The notes beneath the pieces were generated by a model, which made no database searches, was not told where the DNA came from, and was given only the letters and a program-made list of their open reading frames with translations. Position numbers and translations under genes: made by a program. Positions 1-8,497 of a stretch of 64,000 nt of DNA are shown one piece after another. The first letter of the stretch is position 1; each line of letters opens with the position of its first letter. The stretch spans positions 62,001 through 126,000 of the forward strand of contig CANKZM010000009.1 of NCBI GenBank assembly GCA_947488305.1. Reading direction: 5' to 3'. This DNA is from an uncultured Roseobacter sp. (GTDB taxonomy: Bacteria > Pseudomonadota > Alphaproteobacteria > Rhodobacterales > Rhodobacteraceae).

Positions 1-170
1 ATACGGCGGACCGAGTCCTTGCGCTAATGTTGGAAAGCGCGGCAGAGGCCAAGGCGGCGGTCCTGATGGTGACCCACTCGCAGCGTCTGGCGGGCGCGAT
101 GGAGCGTCGCTTCGTGCTTTCTCATGGTGTGGTGCGTGAACGGACGGGCTTGCACCGACAGACATCATGA
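1..170 (+). CDS. ABC transporter ATP-binding protein, C-terminal fragment (5' end outside window)
   Basis: The open frame enters from the left edge (first full codon at 3) and ends with TGA at 168-170. The visible 55 residues include the H-loop region (VTHSQRLAGAM), in which a histidine after a hydrophobic strand is the switch histidine of ABC ATPases, followed by the short strand 'RFVLSHGVV' typical of the end of LolD/MacB-type ATPases. The stop overlaps the start of the next gene, an FtsX-type permease, by 4 bases (ATGA), so the two almost certainly form one LolCDE/MacB-like or AttEFG-like exporter. Walker A, signature and Walker B lie outside the window and cannot be judged. Confidence 0.75.
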   Translation, partial: TADRVLALMLESAAEAKAAVLMVTHSQRLAGAMERRFVLSHGVVRERTGLHRQTS

Positions 171-2545
171 ATGGCGACGTCGGGCGCGCGCTCTGGTCTC
201 ATTGGCGACGAAACCCATGGCAACTTATCACATTACTGGCGGGGATTGCGTTGTCGACAGCACTTTGGTCGGGCGTGCAGGCGATCAATGCGGAAGCACG
301 CGCGAGCTACGCCTTTGCTTCGGACGTTTTAGGAGCGGCAGACGTCGCGCGAGTGAGGAAAGCCGATGGTGCCGTCATTTCGGTGGCTGACTACGTGGCG
401 TTGCGACGTGCTGGATGGCCAGTTAGCCCGGTTCTGGAAGGAAAAATCGATATTGACGGACAGCCCTTCCGAATAGTTGGAATTGATCCGCTAACGTTTC
501 CTACCACCCTGACCGGGAGGTCTGGGGAGGGGCCGGGGTTTTTGGGCGACGACCCGTTGAATGCTCCAATCGCAATCGCCCATCCGGATGACCTACCCGA
601 ACTTGCTACCTTGAACATCCAGCTTCGGGCTGATGAGACCAGACCCCGAGGCAGTGTTTTGATGGACATTGCGCAAGCCGACAGGCTTTTGGGACCGCGT
701 GGCCGGATCGAACGCCTTTTGCTGAGGCCGCAACTACCTTTGGGCGTCGCGGAATTGCCGGAGAAATATCAGATTGCGCAGACTGGCGTTAAAACCGATG
801 TCGCGCGCCTGACTCAGAGCTTTCACCTCAATCTTACGGCTTTCGGTCTATTGTCCTTTGCTGTGGGGATTTTCATCGTATACGGCGCGGTTGGGCTTGC
901 GTTTGAGCAACGCCGAGGCGTGTTTCGTACATTGCGTGCCTTGGGAGTTCCGCTTCGCCGCCTCGTCATTCTCTTGGTTCTCGAACTTGGCATTTTTGCG
1001 ATAGTCGCTGGATTTGCGGGGGTGGCGTTAGGGTATGTGATAGCTGCTGCCCTTTTGCCAGATGTGGCGGCGACGTTGCGCGGGCTCTATGGGGCCGATG
1101 TCGCAGGTCAGTTACAACTGCGCGCCACGTGGTGGCTATCCGGTCTGGCGATGGCGCTGGCCGGGACGGCGATAGCCGCTGGAGCTGCGTTCTTTAAACT
1201 TCTCCGCATGCCGATGCTGTCCTTCAATCACCCGCGCGCCATGAGCCTTGGGGCTCAAAACGCGGGAAAATGGCTGGCTTTTTGCGCCATCGTACTTTTC
1301 CTCGCGGGCGTCGGGGTGGCAGTCTTCGGCAACGGACTGGTCGCAGGTTTTGCGCTTCTGGCGTGTTTGTTGATCGGTGCCGCGTTTTCGCTCCCTTGGA
1401 TACTCGCGCAATGCCTCTTTCTGGCGGAAAGACGCGCCCGGGCACCGCTTGCCCAATGGTTCTGGGCTGACACGCGTCAGCAATTGCCTGGCCTGTCCAT
1501 GGCTTTGATGGCGCTTTTGCTGGCCATGGCTGCCAATGTTGGTGTGTCCACGATGGTGTCCAGTTTTCGACTGACTTTCGTTGACTACCTTGATCAAAGA
1601 CTGGTCTCTGACCTCTACGTCAATGCAAAAGACATCGAGCAAGCCGAGGAGTTGATGCGCTTTCTGGACGGAAGGTTCGACGCCGTTTTGCCCATCGTCT
1701 CGGTTGAAGCACGCATCGGCGGACTGCCCGCGGAAATCTACGGCGTAAGCGATCATCCGATTTACCGGGAAAACTGGCCTGTCCTTGCCGCGATCCCGGA
1801 GGTTTGGGATGAATTAGTGGCTGGGAAAGGTGTGTTGGCGAGCGAGCAGCTTGCGCGGCGGGAGGGCTGGTCCATCGGCTCCACCTTACCGACCGGGGAT
1901 CGCTTGATTGGGACCTACAGCGACTATGGAAATGCGTCCGGTCAAATGATTCTGGGCATCGCGTTGTTTCGGGAACGGTATCCAGAAGTGCCGGAACTGC
2001 GTTTCGGCCTGGTCACTGAGACACCAGCGGCACTTGAAGAGCAATTGCGTGCCGAGTTCAATTTGGATGAAGAAGCGTTGATAAATCAGCGCGAACTCAA
2101 GGAGTTTTCCATCCGGATTTTTGAGCGGACATTCTCCGTGACGGCCGCGTTGAACATTTTGACGCTGTCGGTGGCGGGCCTCGCCATTCTGATTAGCCTT
2201 CTGACCCTCGCAACCATGCGTCTTCCTCAACTGGCACCGATTTGGGCGTTGGGAATGACCCGAGTGCAATTATCGCGACTGGAAGTTCTGAGAGCGCTTT
2301 GCCTCGCATCCCTCACAAGCGTTTTTGCCTTGCCGGTAGGGCTTGCGCTGGCTTGGGTGTTATTGGCTGTTGTGAACGTCGAGGCCTTTGGTTGGCGCTT
2401 GCCGATGTATATCTTCCCGGTCGACTATCTCAAACTTGGCCTGCTGACGCTTTGCGCGGCTTTCCTGGCGGCGCTTTGGCCCGCGATCAAACTCGCCCGG
2501 ACGGAGCCGCAGAGCCTTTTGAAAGTGTTTAGCAATGAGCGCTAG
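167..2545 (+). CDS. FtsX-like ABC transporter permease
   Basis: This 792-aa inner-membrane permease starts at the ATG overlapping the upstream ATPase stop. The architecture is that of fused double-FtsX (MacB_PCD/FtsX) permeases: an N-terminal membrane segment near residues 17-35, a periplasmic region, a three-helix FtsX block around 220-340, further helices to about 420 and 430-460, a second periplasmic region, and a C-terminal FtsX helix block about 660-785. Such permeases work by mechanotransmission, moving lipoproteins or hydrophobic molecules out of the outer leaflet rather than transporting through a channel. It overlaps the downstream AttH/CrtC-like secreted protein by 11 bases, so the three genes form one operon. 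This is comparable to the Agrobacterium attEFGH arrangement (ATPase, permease, AttH). The substrate is unknown. Confidence 0.85.
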   Translation: MNGDVGRALWSHWRRNPWQLITLLAGIALSTALWSGVQAINAEARASYAFASDVLGAADVARVRKADGAVISVADYVALRRAGWPVSPVLEGKIDIDGQPFRIVGIDPLTFPTTLTGRSGEGPGFLGDDPLNAPIAIAHPDDLPELATLNIQLRADETRPRGSVLMDIAQADRLLGPRGRIERLLLRPQLPLGVAELPEKYQIAQTGVKTDVARLTQSFHLNLTAFGLLSFAVGIFIVYGAVGLAFEQRRGVFRTLRALGVPLRRLVILLVLELGIFAIVAGFAGVALGYVIAAALLPDVAATLRGLYGADVAGQLQLRATWWLSGLAMALAGTAIAAGAAFFKLLRMPMLSFNHPRAMSLGAQNAGKWLAFCAIVLFLAGVGVAVFGNGLVAGFALLACLLIGAAFSLPWILAQCLFLAERRARAPLAQWFWADTRQQLPGLSMALMALLLAMAANVGVSTMVSSFRLTFVDYLDQRLVSDLYVNAKDIEQAEELMRFLDGRFDAVLPIVSVEARIGGLPAEIYGVSDHPIYRENWPVLAAIPEVWDELVAGKGVLASEQLARREGWSIGSTLPTGDRLIGTYSDYGNASGQMILGIALFRERYPEVPELRFGLVTETPAALEEQLRAEFNLDEEALINQRELKEFSIRIFERTFSVTAALNILTLSVAGLAILISLLTLATMRLPQLAPIWALGMTRVQLSRLEVLRALCLASLTSVFALPVGLALAWVLLAVVNVEAFGWRLPMYIFPVDYLKLGLLTLCAAFLAALWPAIKLARTEPQSLLKVFSNER

Positions 2546-3581
2546 AATACTGATCATAATCGCCTTAGTTGGTCTCATGGCCGGGATGGCTCACGCTCAG
2601 GGATTTGCTGGTCTCGGCCGGGATGCGAGCGCCTTTAGCCAACCCATGCGTGGCAAAGAATTCGACTTCCCACGCGATCACGGGGCGCATCCGGATTTCC
2701 AGATTGAGTGGTGGTATCTGACGGCCAATTTGACCGATGCAGCCGGGCGGGATCTTGGGCTTCAATGGACCTTGTTTCGGTCTGCCTTGGCGCCAGAGGC
2801 GCGTGTCGGATGGGACAGCCCGCAGTTCTGGATGGGGCATGCAGCGGTTACGACCCCGGACCAACATTTGGTGGCAGAGCGCCTCGCGCGCGATGGAATA
2901 GGGCAGGCGGGTGTGATCGCTGACCCTTTTGAGGCCTGGATTGATGACTGGCAGATGGTTGGCGACACCTTCGATAGCATGCAATTGCGCGCGTCAGGTC
3001 CGCAATTCTCCTATGATGTGACGCTGGAGGCGACGGGTCCTTTGGTTTTTCATGGAGAGGCAGGGTATTCCCAGAAGTCTGCCAGCGGTCGTGCCAGTTA
3101 CTACTATTCGCAACCGTTTTTTGAGGTAGCAGGAAAATTGGTGCTTCCTGAAGGAGAGGTAGAGGTGACTGGCACTGCATGGTTGGATCGGGAGTGGGCA
3201 TCGCAACCGCTCGCTGCGACGCAAGTTAGTTGGGATTGGTTTTCGATGGTCTTCGATAGCGGTGCGCGGATGATGGGTTTCACCCTGCATGACAGCGATG
3301 GCTCCGATTATACGCAGGCCACCTGGATCGCGCCGGACGGGAAAACCGAGGCGTTTCCAAATGGCAGCCTTAATGCAACGGCTCTCGAATGGAGCGCTGT
3401 TTCGGGCCGTGACGTTCCCACGAAGTGGCGGGTACAATTGCTGGAAAAGCAAGTGGATGTCGTTGTTGAGGCGGTGAACACACAGGCTTGGATGACGACA
3501 TCCGTGCAATACTGGGAGGGACCGGTGCGCATCAAGGGGTCGCATGCGGGTCACGGGTATCTGGAAATGACAGGATATTAG
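2535..3581 (+). CDS. Secreted AttH / carotenoid 1,2-hydratase-like lipocalin-fold protein
   Basis: This 348-aa protein begins with a signal peptide (hydrophobic core IIIALVGLMAG, then AHA-Q, cleavage near residue 21). The mature part carries the hallmarks of the AttH/CrtC family: 'FPRDHGAHPDFQIEWWYLTANL' region with the EWWY motif near residues 55-60, a second strand block with 'WLDREW' near 215-220, and a C-terminal 'QYWEGPV' segment. Family members have a double lipocalin-like barrel. Some (CrtC) hydrate carotenoids, but most, including AttH, have no proven reaction. Its translational coupling to an ABC exporter permease (11-base overlap) argues for a periplasmic partner of that transporter rather than a carotenoid enzyme; no other carotenoid gene is nearby. 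Confidence 0.75.
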   Translation: MSARILIIIALVGLMAGMAHAQGFAGLGRDASAFSQPMRGKEFDFPRDHGAHPDFQIEWWYLTANLTDAAGRDLGLQWTLFRSALAPEARVGWDSPQFWMGHAAVTTPDQHLVAERLARDGIGQAGVIADPFEAWIDDWQMVGDTFDSMQLRASGPQFSYDVTLEATGPLVFHGEAGYSQKSASGRASYYYSQPFFEVAGKLVLPEGEVEVTGTAWLDREWASQPLAATQVSWDWFSMVFDSGARMMGFTLHDSDGSDYTQATWIAPDGKTEAFPNGSLNATALEWSAVSGRDVPTKWRVQLLEKQVDVVVEAVNTQAWMTTSVQYWEGPVRIKGSHAGHGYLEMTGY

Positions 3582-3655
3582 CGCACTCTTGCAGCGCCGC
3601 CCGGTGATGGTATCTGTGGGACTTATTTACTGGTTTCGCTCATAAGGGGGTTTAG

Positions 3656-4798
3656 ATGGATTTTGCACTGACGGAAGAGCAACACGCCATTTTCGACATG
3701 GCGCATGCCTTCGGGCAAGACCATATCGCACCCCATGCCCGAGCATGGGAACAAGAGGGCACTATCCCCAAGTCGCTCTGGCCAAAAGTCGCAGAGTTGG
3801 GACTGGCGGGTATCTATGTGTCTGAAGACCATGGCGGTTCGGGGTTGGGCCGCCTGGAATCAACGTTGATTTTCGAAGCGCTAGCGATGGCTTGCCCTTC
3901 AGTGGGGTCTTTCCTGTCGATCCACAATATGTGTGGTGGCATGATCGACACCTTCGGGTCAGACGCATTGAAAGAGGCCTGGCTGCCCGGGCTTTGCCGG
4001 ATGGACAAGGTGTTCTCTTATTGCCTGACCGAGCCGGGATCGGGATCCGATGCATCCGCGTTGCGGACCCGCGCTGAACGCACCAACGAGGGGTTCGTCT
4101 TGAATGGCACCAAAGCGTTTATTTCAGGCGGCGGGTATTCCGACGTCTACTTGTGTATGGTGCGGACAGGAGAGGAAGGGCCAAAAGGGATATCTGCTGT
4201 TCTGGTAGAAGATGGCAGTGAAGGTCTTTCGTTTGGGGCGTTCGAAGACAAAATGGGATGGCGCGCTCAGCCCACCGCCCAGGTGCAGTTTGATGGTTGC
4301 AAAGTGTCAGCAGAGAACCTTGTGGGGGAGGAAGGGCGTGGGTTCTCCTACGCCATGGCAGGATTGGATGGCGGTCGTTTGAATATTGCCGCATCAGCAC
4401 TGGGTGGCGCGCAGACCGCTCTGAATGCTGCCCTAGCATATGCCGGAGAGCGAAAGGCGTTTGGGCGATCTATTGATCAATTCCAGGCCTTGCAATTCAA
4501 GCTTGCAGATATGGAAGTGCGTTTGCAAACGGCGCGCATTTTCTTGCGCCAGGCGGCTTGGAAGCTGGATAACAAACTTCCCGATGCCACAAAATTCTGT
4601 GCGATGTCAAAGCTGTACGTCACCGATGTCGCCTTTGAAGTTGCTAATCAGGCGCTGCAATTGCATGGCGGCTATGGGTATTTGGCGGACTATGGAATTG
4701 AGAAAATTGTACGGGATTTGCGGGTTCATCAGATTCTCGAAGGGACAAACGAAATCATGCGTGTGATTATTGCGCGTGAATTGCTTGCCAATCGTTAG
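3656..4798 (+). CDS. Acyl-CoA dehydrogenase, isobutyryl-CoA dehydrogenase type
   Basis: This 380-aa flavoprotein oxidises an acyl-CoA to the 2,3-enoyl-CoA with FAD, passing electrons to ETF. The full family fold is visible: N-terminal helical domain (MDFALTEEQ), the FAD-binding beta domain with 'YCLTEPGSGSDASALRT' near residues 121-137, and the C-terminal helical domain ending in 'HQILEGTNEIMRVIIAREL', which holds the catalytic Glu of the EGTNE motif. The 'SIHNMCGGMIDTFGSD' stretch resembles ACAD8-type isobutyryl-CoA dehydrogenases of valine breakdown; the exact acyl specificity is inference. The start is supported by AAGGGGG about 6 bases upstream. The gene stands alone between the ABC operon and cheB. 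Confidence 0.85.
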   Translation: MDFALTEEQHAIFDMAHAFGQDHIAPHARAWEQEGTIPKSLWPKVAELGLAGIYVSEDHGGSGLGRLESTLIFEALAMACPSVGSFLSIHNMCGGMIDTFGSDALKEAWLPGLCRMDKVFSYCLTEPGSGSDASALRTRAERTNEGFVLNGTKAFISGGGYSDVYLCMVRTGEEGPKGISAVLVEDGSEGLSFGAFEDKMGWRAQPTAQVQFDGCKVSAENLVGEEGRGFSYAMAGLDGGRLNIAASALGGAQTALNAALAYAGERKAFGRSIDQFQALQFKLADMEVRLQTARIFLRQAAWKLDNKLPDATKFCAMSKLYVTDVAFEVANQALQLHGGYGYLADYGIEKIVRDLRVHQILEGTNEIMRVIIARELLANR

Positions 4799-4919
4799 GC
4801 TGGCCTGATCGCATACGGCTGAGGGCCTTTCGGGCTTAAAGTTAAGCCACTATTCACTTCTATGCTGCATCTTACCGATGTTTTGATCCCGTTACTTGCA
4901 GCTAACGAGGCCAATGAAC

Positions 4920-6044
4920 ATGGCACCACATGATGCATCGATCACCCGTTCCGCGGTTGTGCCAAAGAAAGTGCTTATCGTGGAAGATTCGCGTGTCATG
5001 CGACAGTGGCTCCGTGCGGTGCTCGCATCAGACACACGGCTGGAAATTGTTGGTGAGGCCAGTAATGCCGCAGAAGCACGCGACTTCTTGCGTGCGCTCC
5101 ATGTGGACGTCCTGACATTGGATATCGAAATGCCGGGGATGAATGGGTTGGAATTCCTGACCAGATTGATGCGGTTGCGCCCCATACCGGTGGTTATGCT
5201 GTCGTCGCTTACAGCGACCGGCAGTGACGCGGTTGTGCAAGCTCTCTCTCGTGGTGCGATCGACTGCGTTCTCAAACCGTCAGACGGTTTCGATGTCGGA
5301 CGGTCGCGTGATATTTGTGACCGGGTGTATTCCGCCTCCTGTACCAATGCAGTGGCGGTCTCTAGAGGCCGCGCACCCAAGTCGCATGCTAATATGAAAA
5401 CTCAGACATTTGGGGCCGGTCTTCCCTGTCGGCGTGGATCACTTTTTCTGATTGGCGCGTCCACCGGTGGGGTTGCAGCACTGGAAACTGTTTTACAAAG
5501 CCTTGCTCCCGCCGGTTCACCCGTCGTGATTGTGCAACATATGCCAGATCATTTCCTGCGCAGCTTTGTGGAAAGACTACAACGGCAACTTCCCCAAGAC
5601 GTGAAACTGGCAAGCGAAGGGTCTCCGTTGAGGCGTGGAGACGTTGTTTTGGCGCCCGGAAACGGACTGCACACAGAGGTGGCGCGGCATCACGATGGTT
5701 GGTACTGCCGGTTTGTCGAAGACAGGGACCAAAGTCTCCATTGCCCTTCGGTGGACAAGCTATTCCAATCCGCTGTTTCGCAGGCACCAAATATCACCGC
5801 GGCGCTTCTGACGGGGTTAGGGCGCGATGGGGCCGAAGGCATGTTGCAACTGTCAAAGGCTGGTGCAACGACCATCGGTCAGGATGAAGAGACTTCGGTG
5901 GTTTACGGTATGCCAAGGGTCGCCAAGAAAATCGGCGCCGTGCAGCGTGAACTTCCAATTGAATTGATTGGGCCAACCATGCGGAAAAGCCGGCAACGAC
6001 ATAGCTCGGTTTTGGCGCCTACTGTGGAAACACTCCTAAGATGA
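4920..6044 (+). CDS. cheB: Chemotaxis response regulator protein-glutamate methylesterase CheB
   Basis: CheB removes methyl groups from (and deamidates) chemoreceptors, resetting them after CheA phosphorylates its receiver domain. With the start at 4920 the protein is 374 aa: a receiver domain with the phospho-acceptor Asp at about residue 68 ([12 protein letters not shown]), a linker, then the methylesterase domain with the Ser-His-Asp triad at about S181 (IGASTGG), H207 (VQHMPDH) and D302 ([10 protein letters not shown]). ATGs at 4914 and 4920 and a TTG at 4896 are in frame; GAGG at 4907-4910 is well spaced only for 4920. It lies alone on the + strand, convergent with the rest of the che genes, whereas in related alphaproteobacteria cheB usually sits inside the operon between cheR and cheY2. 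Confidence 0.92.
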   Translation: MAPHDASITRSAVVPKKVLIVEDSRVMRQWLRAVLASDTRLEIVGEASNAAEARDFLRALHVDVLTLDIEMPGMNGLEFLTRLMRLRPIPVVMLSSLTATGSDAVVQALSRGAIDCVLKPSDGFDVGRSRDICDRVYSASCTNAVAVSRGRAPKSHANMKTQTFGAGLPCRRGSLFLIGASTGGVAALETVLQSLAPAGSPVVIVQHMPDHFLRSFVERLQRQLPQDVKLASEGSPLRRGDVVLAPGNGLHTEVARHHDGWYCRFVEDRDQSLHCPSVDKLFQSAVSQAPNITAALLTGLGRDGAEGMLQLSKAGATTIGQDEETSVVYGMPRVAKKIGAVQRELPIELIGPTMRKSRQRHSSVLAPTVETLLR

Positions 6045-6412
6045 CGAGATGAGTGTCGCCAGCCGATAAAGAAACATGCTTTCGGCAACCAACCCGATTT
6101 GGTTTTCACAAGTATTCCGGTTTGTTGTGTTTCGTGGTGAATGGTCACGTCGTTGCGGGATTAGATGGGTTGAACCATTTCCCCAAAGCAAAGTTTTTTT
6201 AGGAGTTTGGCAACGGGAGAACAAACTCTGTGTGACCAGCAGTGCGTTCTATGGTTCCAGCAAGCCAGGATTCTTTGGGCGCGTTATCTACGTAATACTT
6301 GTTTGTCATTTTGAACGTAGTTTCCCTTTTTTGTAGACCGTAGGCGTATTGATGTGACTTGAAAGAGACCACAGTCGCTTGTTTCTGCCTAAAAGTTGAT
6401 TGGGCGATTTCG
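6045..6412. other. Intergenic region between convergent cheB and the cheT-like gene
   Basis: This 368-base gap is AT-richer than its surroundings and contains a T7 run near 6193-6199 without a convincing hairpin. A 36-codon minus-strand frame (6199-6309, MTNKYYVDN start) has an AGGGA-like stretch about 11 bases upstream, but I recognise no family and codon evidence is too short to call it a gene. No other structure is evident. Confidence 0.4.
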
Positions 6413-6775
6413 TCAGAATAAGTCCAGGTCACCGCTGCTAGCAGTGTTCAAATCGTCAAGTCTCCTGGCGATCAGATCTTTTGTCGCATCCAGTTTCAAT
6501 TTGTTTCGAATACCCGATTTGTCTTTTATCGGCGTCATGGCCGAAGGATCGGTACTCAAAATTTGCAACATCAGGGCGCAGTCCTCCAGAGACTGCCGCG
6601 TAAAATCAAGCGACTGAAACTTGGTTATCGAAATTCTTTGGTTCTTGTCGCCGCTGTTGAGCATGGCGCCCAAAGCTTCTTCCACGCTAAAGACTTGACT
6701 GGCGAGCAAATCCAAATGTGCCGACAGTTTTTGCAAAGTGGCAGACAAATCTGCCTTATTTTCAGGATTTTTCAT
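6413..6775 (-). CDS. Small CheT/CheZ-like protein, candidate CheY-P phosphatase
   Basis: This 120-aa helical protein is the last gene of the che operon, with its ATG one base after the cheY2 stop; an upstream TTG at 6793 would add six residues but would overlap cheY2. It contains D-F-T-R-Q at residues 57-61 inside a long amphipathic helix (FQSLDFTRQSLEDC). CheZ uses an Asp-x-x-x-Gln signature (DLTGQ) on its four-helix bundle, where the Gln positions the attacking water on CheY-P. The acidic/hydrophobic C-terminus (GDLDLF) resembles the short tail by which CheZ docks on CheY. The same operon position in Sinorhizobium is held by CheT, reported to carry a DXXXQ phosphatase motif. Phosphatase function is inference from motif and synteny; the protein is much shorter than CheZ. 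Confidence 0.6.
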   Translation of the reverse strand: MKNPENKADLSATLQKLSAHLDLLASQVFSVEEALGAMLNSGDKNQRISITKFQSLDFTRQSLEDCALMLQILSTDPSAMTPIKDKSGIRNKLKLDATKDLIARRLDDLNTASSGDLDLF

Positions 6776-6776
6776 A

Positions 6777-7163
6777 TCAAAGGCGCCCGACAACAGTTTC
6801 TATGCAGCCAAGAAGTGCGGACTGTTCAAACGGCTTTTCTAAATAGTTGTTCATACCCAATCTTTCGCCTTGTTCAAAAATTTGCTGCTCTGCGTGACCG
6901 GTAATCAGTATGAACCCAACATCTTTGGTCTTAGGACACGCACGAAGGTTCTCCAACAACTGCAGTCCATCCATCTCTGGCATATGGTAATCCGAAAGGA
7001 TCAGGTGCACGGGTCGAACTGCCATTGTTTTCAACGCGTTAATACCGCTGTCAGCAGTTACCACATTACCGATACCAAGAGCGTCGAGTGCTTGCGTGAT
7101 CAAGCCACGGCTTGTCGACATATCATCAACGACCATAATTTTGATCTTGTCCCTTAGTGACAT
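6777..7163 (-). CDS. cheY: Chemotaxis response regulator CheY (second copy, CheY2-like)
   Basis: This is a 128-aa single-domain receiver. The acidic pair D13/D14 (MVVDDMS), phospho-acceptor D58 (LILSDYHMPEMDG), switch Thr T88 (LITGHA) and conserved Lys K110 (LEKPF) are all present, so it should be phosphorylatable by CheA. It lies 9 bases after cheR and one base before the CheT/CheZ-like gene. In alphaproteobacterial che operons the second CheY is normally the one that binds the flagellar motor, while the first acts as a phosphate sink; applying that here is inference from gene order only. Confidence 0.92.
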   Translation of the reverse strand: MSLRDKIKIMVVDDMSTSRGLITQALDALGIGNVVTADSGINALKTMAVRPVHLILSDYHMPEMDGLQLLENLRACPKTKDVGFILITGHAEQQIFEQGERLGMNNYLEKPFEQSALLGCIETVVGRL

Positions 7164-7172
7164 GTTTCACCC

Positions 7173-8039
7173 TTAGCGGCGTTGATGTATCAAAGGCTCA
7201 CTTGGCCGATACGTCGTAGGACCACAATTTATGAAGCTGGAGGCCTCCGGTTGGCTGATACGTTCAGAATGCCCGAGAAACAGAAGGCCATGGTTCGCCA
7301 ATTGCCGGTAAAACCTGGGCCAAAGTGCTTTCTGCGTCGTGTGATCGAAATAGATGACTACATTTCTGCAGAAAATTGCGTCCATCGTTTGTCGCATGGG
7401 CCAGTCTGCAAGCAGATTGAGTTCGTTGAATGTGACAAGCGATTTCAAATTTGAGCCGGCGGTGAAGGATTTTTCGCCATCACTCACCTTCTGCTCAAAG
7501 TACTTTTGAAGAAACGGTCTTGGAACCCCGGAAACCAGATGTTCGGGATAACAACCGTTTTTTCCAAAGGATATGACCTTTGGGTCAATATCGGTCGCAA
7601 GTATTTTAAAGTCCAAATTTGCCAATTCGGGATAGCGCTCCAGCAGCGACATCGCAATTGAGTATGCCTCTTGGCCGTTCGAGCATCCGGCCGACCAAAC
7701 ACGGAGACTTTGGCCTGTTCGTACCTGGTTAATCAATTGGGGCATCAGCTCGTTTACAAGGATATCAAAATGATGTTTTTCACGGAAAAAATGGGAAACA
7801 TTCGTCGTGAGCGCTGAAATCATTTGGCGTCGTTCATTTTCTCCTTGTTCTGAACTCACCAGTGCGACGTATTCACCATAATTACTAAAACCCAAGGCTT
7901 TTAATCGATGGCGTAATCTGGATTGAATGATCGGGGCCTTTTCCGAAACGAGTTGCAGGCCGCTTTCGCGATAGGCCAATGACGCAATTGCTTCAAAGCT
8001 GTCGGTGTCCAAACCGGAGGTGCTCATGTCGCTGACCAT
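7173..8039 (-). CDS. cheR: Chemotaxis protein methyltransferase CheR
   Basis: This 288-aa enzyme transfers methyl from S-adenosylmethionine to glutamates of chemoreceptors. The N-terminal helical CheR_N domain (about residues 10-75, ending SRLRHRLKALGF) precedes the Rossmann-like SAM domain with 'WSAGCSNGQEAYSIAM' near 115-130, 'ILATDIDPKVI' and 'FCRNVVIYFD' near 224-233. The usual CSTGEEPYS motif is here CSNGQEAYS, a mild variation that keeps the glutamate. The ATG at 8039 overlaps the cheW stop (TAATG); a second in-frame ATG lies four codons in. There is no C-terminal NWETF-binding extension. Confidence 0.92.
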   Translation of the reverse strand: MVSDMSTSGLDTDSFEAIASLAYRESGLQLVSEKAPIIQSRLRHRLKALGFSNYGEYVALVSSEQGENERRQMISALTTNVSHFFREKHHFDILVNELMPQLINQVRTGQSLRVWSAGCSNGQEAYSIAMSLLERYPELANLDFKILATDIDPKVISFGKNGCYPEHLVSGVPRPFLQKYFEQKVSDGEKSFTAGSNLKSLVTFNELNLLADWPMRQTMDAIFCRNVVIYFDHTTQKALWPRFYRQLANHGLLFLGHSERISQPEASSFINCGPTTYRPSEPLIHQRR

Positions 8040-8497
8040 TATGCAGCGCTACTTTCCGGAATAGTTACGATGGAGCTCAGATTCAGGACACGGATCATCC
8101 GGTCATCCAGCACAGTGAGCGCATTTACAACACTTGGGCCACCGGTAGACTGCGTATCCGGCGGCGGCAGCAGATCGTCTGACTTGAGCGCAATAATGTC
8201 CGACACTGCATCCACCAGCAGACCGGTCATAATGTCACTGTCTTCTACGACGATGATAACACTCCGATCGGAGTGTTGACTTGGATCCAAACCTAACCGC
8301 AGAGCTAGGTCGATTACCGGCAATACGGTGCCGCGTAGGTTGACAACTCCTTTCATGTAGTCCGGTGCATGAGGTAACGGTGTTGCCTTTGTCCATCCGC
8401 GGATTTCCCGAACGGACATGATATCAAGAGCATATTCTTGGTACGCCAGTTGAAACGTCAGCAGTTCCACCATGGTTGGTGCCTCATCTTCGTTCAT
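8039..8497 (-). CDS. cheW: Chemotaxis coupling protein CheW
   Basis: This 152-aa adaptor consists of a single CheW (SH3-like double barrel) domain, for example 'EYALDIMSVREIRGW' near residues 16-30 and 'GVVNLRGTVLPVIDL' near 48-62. It bridges chemoreceptors and the P5 domain of CheA. Its ATG overlaps the cheA stop by 4 bases and its stop overlaps the cheR start, so the three are translationally coupled. Confidence 0.93.
   Translation of the reverse strand: MNEDEAPTMVELLTFQLAYQEYALDIMSVREIRGWTKATPLPHAPDYMKGVVNLRGTVLPVIDLALRLGLDPSQHSDRSVIIVVEDSDIMTGLLVDAVSDIIALKSDDLLPPPDTQSTGGPSVVNALTVLDDRMIRVLNLSSIVTIPESSAA

Noticed and set aside
1136-1756. Long open frame antisense to the FtsX-like permease
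   Set aside because: It is a shadow of the high-GC permease gene; the composition (many Q/H/R) and lack of any motif or ribosome site show it is not coding.
2535-3581. Carotenoid 1,2-hydratase CrtC
   Set aside because: The fold is shared, but there are no carotenoid genes nearby and it is coupled to an ABC exporter, which fits AttH better.
6199-6309. 36-codon minus-strand frame between cheB and the cheT-like gene
   Set aside because: The ribosome site is weak and poorly spaced and no family is recognised; kept only as a note in the intergenic entry.
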